64,000 bases of DNA from Siphonodentalium dalli (lineage: Eukaryota > Mollusca > Scaphopoda > Gadilida > Siphonodentaliidae), in NCBI GenBank assembly GCA_032622095.1, contig CP136068.1, positions 159,545,465 through 159,609,464 of the forward strand. The letters are read 5' to 3'. This document shows, in pieces, positions 26,301-32,300 of this stretch. The stretch's first letter is position 1. Each line of letters begins with the position of its first letter. Below the pieces are notes generated by a model that saw only the letters and a program-made list of their open reading frames with translations, was not told the origin of the DNA and ran no database searches. A program made the position numbers and the translations under genes.

Positions 26301-29300
26301 ACCTGTCATATACTCAATAACTTCATCGTGATAGAGAAGTAAAGAATAAACGCTCTTTATTATTCATGTAAGAGTAATGGTGACGAATTATTTCAGGTAT
26401 GACAATTATATGATGTATGGGTTGTGTCTGATTGATAAACACTGGAATGTATGCATTCATACCGATGGTCACAATGTCCAAAATTACAGCAACTCGGACC
26501 TGTCCATACACATATAATTGGTATAAAGCTATTTCATGAACAATATTTAAAATTTGGTTGAACAAAAATACCGAAAGATATTACACTCAAATAATTTAAA
26601 AAATTTTAATACCGAGATTATCCGAAACCGAAAACTCATTATAAATTTTTTAGATTAAAACTTTTTTTTTTGAAAATTTTGAAAAAAATATTTTGGGTTT
26701 TGAATTTTTTTTTTGGGAATATTTTATTACAACCAATTTTAGACCCAACAAATCTATTTTTAGATGTGGATGTAACAAGCCCCCCATACTACTGATGTGA
26801 CGTAACTCTATTTAACTGCTAACCAATTTGTATATATGGATTATGTGGCGTCGCTTATATGTCAGATTTATAGGTATTAGACTGTCACTAAGATGCGGTT
26901 TAATTAATAACTATGATATTATTTGGTTGGTTTGATGTTAAACCCCTGTCACACTCAGACCGGCGCTTGCAGGAGGAGCGCCGAAAACTGTCCCAAATTG
27001 TCAAACTTTTAAAACAAACTATGCTCATATTGAGTAACACGGAGGAGGAGCGCCGAAAACTGTCCCAAATTGTCAAACTTTTAAAACAAACTATGCTCCT
27101 ATTGCGTTCCTACTTTGTCAAGTCTCACGCTCTTATTGCGTTCAAGTCGCTGTCATTGTGATGCTAGTACGTTCTCAATACGTTTGCAAAACGCTCTCTG
27201 CGCGGGCGCGGAGAGTATAAATAGCGTCTCCTGCGTTCTCCAGTCATAGTCAGTTTTTAGTTTGTGGGGAATATACCCAACAATCCGCAATAGATTAGCT
27301 GTCCGATTAAATCACTATCAAACTCCGCTGCGATCAGACCGGGGCTTGAATTGCGCTGTAAAATTATCATAGCGCCGAGCAAAGCGCACTAAGGTATCTA
27401 AGAACCGATTGGTGACGCAGTAACGTCGCAGTTGACACTGGCTAGGACGGGATAGGGTCCCCGTGATCGCCTCTGAGCGCCAGAGTGCCGCGTTTGTTTT
27501 GTGCATGCACAAAACAAGCGCAGATGTTCGGCGTTCTGACCAGGCGCAGTACCGTCGCCACGACAGCTCAACGCGAACGACATGAGCGCCCCGTTGACGT
27601 AGCAAGGACTGATACAAGCTACTCGTGGTCATAGCAAGAATTCATCTGCAACTGCAGTAAGCTTACTACGCCTTGGGCAGAACGCAGAGCCTCTGCGCTT
27701 GTTTTGTGCATACACAAAACAAGCGCGGCGCTCTGGTGCATGTGGGCGACCATGGATACCCTCGCCTGTCGTAGCCAGTGTCCACTGCGTCACCAATCGG
27801 TTCTTGGATACCTTAGTGCGTTTAGGTGTGCGCTTTGATACTTTTGCAGCGCAATGCAAGCGCCGACCTTAGTGTGACAGGGGTTTTACAGGCCTAATCT
27901 CAGCGCTCGTAACATCATCTCTGTCCTTCGGTATAAAACCAACCAAGCAATAGCCTCTATGTACTGCTGACACTTGCCCCATCCATATGTTGTATCTACT
28001 CCAGGAGTGGGAGGACGCACGGCTAAAGTGGGATGCAAATAACTCGGTAGATGTCATCTATGATTCGCAGGGTCAGACATGGACACCGCCAATCATCCAT
28101 AGCAACAGGTTAGAGTTATATCAACCAATGGTTCGTTAAGTTTGGGCTTTCACGCCACGACAGTGTTAGAATACCAAGATACCATCATTTATAAGGACTA
28201 ACCCCATTAATGGTCGCGTGCGATCAGATACAGTGATGCTTATGTTTGTGGTCATGTCATATATGTTTTTCGATACATTTAGCTGATTGTAACATGTGTA
28301 CTTTATTAAAGATGTTCGTGTACAATTGCAAATTCAAATTCAAATTCATCACAAATTACGAACGATACGAATGATAGCAATATATTTATTTCAGTTCTCC
28401 CGAAAATCAGCACGTTCTGAACGTTTAATATATGTTTTAGGTTCCTAATCGGCTCAGAATTGCCTCATTCGGCGTCCATAACGAACTGATAATGAGATTG
28501 TTTCCGCGCCATAGTCGACTCATAATGATTTTGTATAAGTTCATTATGGGCCAAAATAACACGACTAAACCAACTCACGACTTGCCAGATGTAGGCTCTT
28601 TCAAATGTGTTTCACTGTGGCCCGCAAAACAGACAGGAATAACGGATATAAGTCCAATATGGGTTTATTTAAGAATAAAATAAACCTATGTGTATATTAT
28701 AAGTCGCTCGAGGATTTGTTGTATATTTATTGTATTCTCATCAACTGTTTACGCCACTATATAGACCATATCCTCACGCACATATAACAGAATGTGTTAC
28801 TCCACTCTCAAGATGTTAATCTAATTTCAGCACGACGTCATGACATCATAAGTATGTTTGGGTCATTCTGCTTGTGTTTGTTGTTTTTTGTCATCCCTGT
28901 GTCATATTGATTTAACTAAGTATGAACTAGGGTAGTGATACAGTGGTATAGATAGGAAAATAAGGGTTCTAAATTTGAACAAAATCTCCTTTTGGTAGGG
29001 GTATATCAAGTGTAGTGAGGCGTAGAACTATATCGTTGAGTTTTTCGTATATACATATTATTGGCTTATTTCATGGTTACTTATATCATTCGCAATGAAT
29101 TAAAATTGACGAAAATTCCAAAATATATCGATTGTACCATTTCAGAAAACACTGTGGCTGAATTACGCACACACTATTTATTACATTTTCGGGAGAGATA
29201 GAGGGAGGGAGGGATATAGAGAGATGATTTATTGACAAAGAGCAATTCCAACAATATATGCACACATAATAGTGAAGATAATGAGGTTCATACATATTAA

Positions 29301-32300
29301 AAGAGAAAAAAACTAAATTTATGCTAACCCATTTGGGATAACGATCCACCAGACGGGCTGAGTGCTCCTTGTCTGGGGAGGGCATAGCCATGAATTGGCT
29401 CTCTTGCTGCCCACCCCAACTAGTCATTAAAATAATACTCTGCTCTGTGTGGAAGCTGCGTGGCCGTTGGCACATTGTATAGAATAACTGTGGTCAATTA
29501 TAGGATATACAATTTGGTGTATTGGATCATTTGGAAACTAATTGGGAATCAAGGGAACATACGGATGAGCAACCACGCGAGTTTAACTGATATATGTATA
29601 TGTAATGATTGATTGGTCATATCACGCAATACTCTTTATGTATTAGTTTTATTTACACTCATTAATTAGAAGAGCCAGGGTCAGAGAATAAGGTGAATAA
29701 CTCGCGAGGTTCGATTGGATGAGATCCAGTCAGAACGTCACACTTTACCTGAAGCAATGTATGACGGGAAATGTCTTTGGCGTAGTTGAATACTATATGC
29801 CACGAGAGCCATATATATTTATATAATATATACATATACATTAATACCCTAAGTAATCGACACTTTATCTACGGCAGAATTATGGGTAAGGGGAGAGCTT
29901 TCCGATGAATGGCAAAAAGCCATATTTCCGACTAAATCCTGAAAAGTTACCCATAATTCTGCTGTAGTTAAATAGTCGATTACTTAGGGCATTACTGTAT
30001 ATGATAGGGACGCATTGTTGGGCAAAACATGACGACAACGTTTCAATGGGAGACTCGCATATATGAGAGAATGCACTGATATTGAATGATGCACCATCGC
30101 AGCTCACACCATGAAACCCACTTGAAAGAGTTAATTCTTACGTTCCAGTCATGGATCGATGACATTGCTTCGATCACCCGATGTTCCAATACAGATCAGC
30201 TCGACCGGAAAACTTAACTGGAGATTCCTGGGTAATATCATGACGTCATGTGAAATGACCGCCGATAATTTTCCATTTGACGAACACCAGTGTAAAATCA
30301 AATTCGAAGTTGTCGGGTATACAGCTGAGTTCGTCCGGATCGCTGTTCCCAACGGGTTGGTGACTGCCAACTTAAGGTACGCAAGTAGTCTGTATATATA
30401 CCCATTCTAGATAACGTGTGGAATTTCTCACACAAACAATCACCTATCGCGCGGCTTAATCTCGAAAGTGTCGTAGATTGAGGCGCGATATGCAGTCACG
30501 GTTAGATTGGCTGTCAGCGTGAGGTGGACCGTAATGACAGCTGTTCCATCATATGTGTTTTTGTTTTATTATTGTATTATTTATTATTTTATATAGTTTT
30601 GTATTCCGCATTAGTGTTATACAGTGCAGGAAAAGGCGTTCAAAATAAATTGAACAGAAATACAATAAGTATATGTCCCTGCCGCTGATGAATGCGGCAC
30701 ATTGGAACAATGCATGCTATAGTCTTACAATGTTTACCAACTCCTCTTGTTATGATAATGGATAACATGCCAAATCATTTGTAAATGTGCTTGATACAGT
30801 ACCAGTGTTTGTACTGTCGTATAATAATGTATCGTGTTTTTCTTAAGCAAAAACAAGGACTGGGTTCTTGCAACAGGCGACACAGACACCAGTAGTCTGC
30901 CTGAAACGGTATCCTACGCAGTCCTGCCATTCACAGTAACCAGACAGCCAATGTCCTTCCTCGTCGCCAATGTTATACCTGCCATTGTCGCAGCGCACAT
31001 GGGGCCGTTGGTATTCTACCTACCGCCAAGCTCTGGAGAACGCATGGGGTACATCGTCACGGTGTTCCTCGCTTTCGTGTTCATGAACACTTCTGTGAAT
31101 ACAATGCTACCAGCTCAGTCGGGAACACTATCATCACTGGGTATGTGCATTTGATTAATCAAAATTATCATAAATCACTATTGTACGCGAAGGTCTATAC
31201 ACTCAACAATTACCCAACGGCGGTGTAATTGTATATGTAGCTACGCTTACTGAATTGTATAATTGGTTCTACTCAACGTGTTGGGTAAACTTTCTGCAAC
31301 ACTTTGAAGTGAAGTCTGCCCACAACATATAGCAACCGGGGAGCGGCGGTCCATCTAACTTTCAAGAATTTGTCATCAAATCCCCTATTCTCTATATATT
31401 AATATACTATTCAATATGTTGATATATGTTAAAACAATACATTACATATAAGGGATTTGGGGACAAGTTATGTAAAACTTACATACATGGAGTTCCGATA
31501 TTAAAGATGATACCTAGACGCAATCATGAATATAACAAGTTATGTATTGATTTATTTTCGATTTCTAGCAGGTGTTGGTAGAATGGGTAGAGCATATATA
31601 TAACGTACGTGAATATAACGGATATAGCATGAGGAGTGTTAGCGATAGTCTATTTTAAATCCATGATTGTGTGTGGGGGACTGAAGAGTAGTTATATACA
31701 TATATATATATATGGAAATTATAACAACTGACAGCACACATGTAAATGGTGAGAAAGGTATAGTTGGTGGTTTTGGGAAATAGTAAATAGGAAGGGGTCG
31801 CAATGTTTGCGCCGGCCTAATGCGACGGAATTACCGATGCTCCACATGTTACTCGCTTGTTCGTTAAACATCAGTGTAAAGGTAAATAGATGTATTCTGA
31901 ACTATTCTTCCGTGTTTCCCTTGTTCTTAAGACACAGTTGCGGAAATGCAACGCAATTACACATCGCATCTACAACGTGCCTTTCATTGTATTACAGCCT
32001 TATACCTTCAACTACTGGGTTTGAATGGCGTGCTATGCATTCTGTTCTCAATGTGGAACATGGTAGTCAGTAACCGTGGTGACAAACCCGTTCCAAGTGT
32101 AACGCAACTCATCATCCGGCTGATCAAAACACCTTCACAGCAAACAAGTGAGAGAAAAGTACAACCGATCCCTGATATCGATATAATCATCAAACCGGAC
32201 CAATACACCAATAATATGATCATCAAACCGGACCAATACGATACACACGTCGGAAACGTATCATGGAAACAGGTGGCGGAGCTATATGACGTGATATGTT

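Larger units (their letters stand above)
21978..26793 (+). mobile_element. internally deleted Polinton/Maverick-like element
   Basis: The element is 4816 bp with near-identical inverted ends: 21978-23049 and 25712-26793. It starts AGTAGTATGGGGGGC and ends with the complement, giving AG...CT termini. The flanks are GATATG and GATGTG, an imperfect 6-bp duplication. Polintons are known for AG ends, 6-bp duplications and long inverted repeats, but full ones are about 15-20 kb. The 2.7-kb interior holds only small genes on the + strand: two one-finger C2H2 proteins, a PC4-like protein and two unknown frames. No DNA polymerase B, integrase, protease, packaging ATPase or capsid gene is present, so it cannot move on its own. 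It sits in a receptor intron in the sense orientation. A distinct unknown transposon with similar ends is the alternative. Confidence 0.78.
28109..30148. other. intron of the receptor gene
   Basis: It holds a dispersed repeat at 28390-28640, a (GAGG)n-like patch near 29200, a palindromic miniature element at 29845-30000 and a half copy of the 67-bp palindrome at 30046-30078. The open frame at 29086-29475 (minus) has no recognised relatives and is not called. Confidence 0.55.

Noticed and set aside
27318-27859. Several Arg/Cys-rich minus-strand frames
   Set aside because: They lie in the GC-rich inverted repeat of the Harbinger-like element, overlap each other, and have no motif or splice support.
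29086-29475. 129-codon minus-strand frame
   Set aside because: Not similar to any family I know; it ends in low-complexity sequence and has no signal for splicing or start context. It may be decayed repeat DNA.
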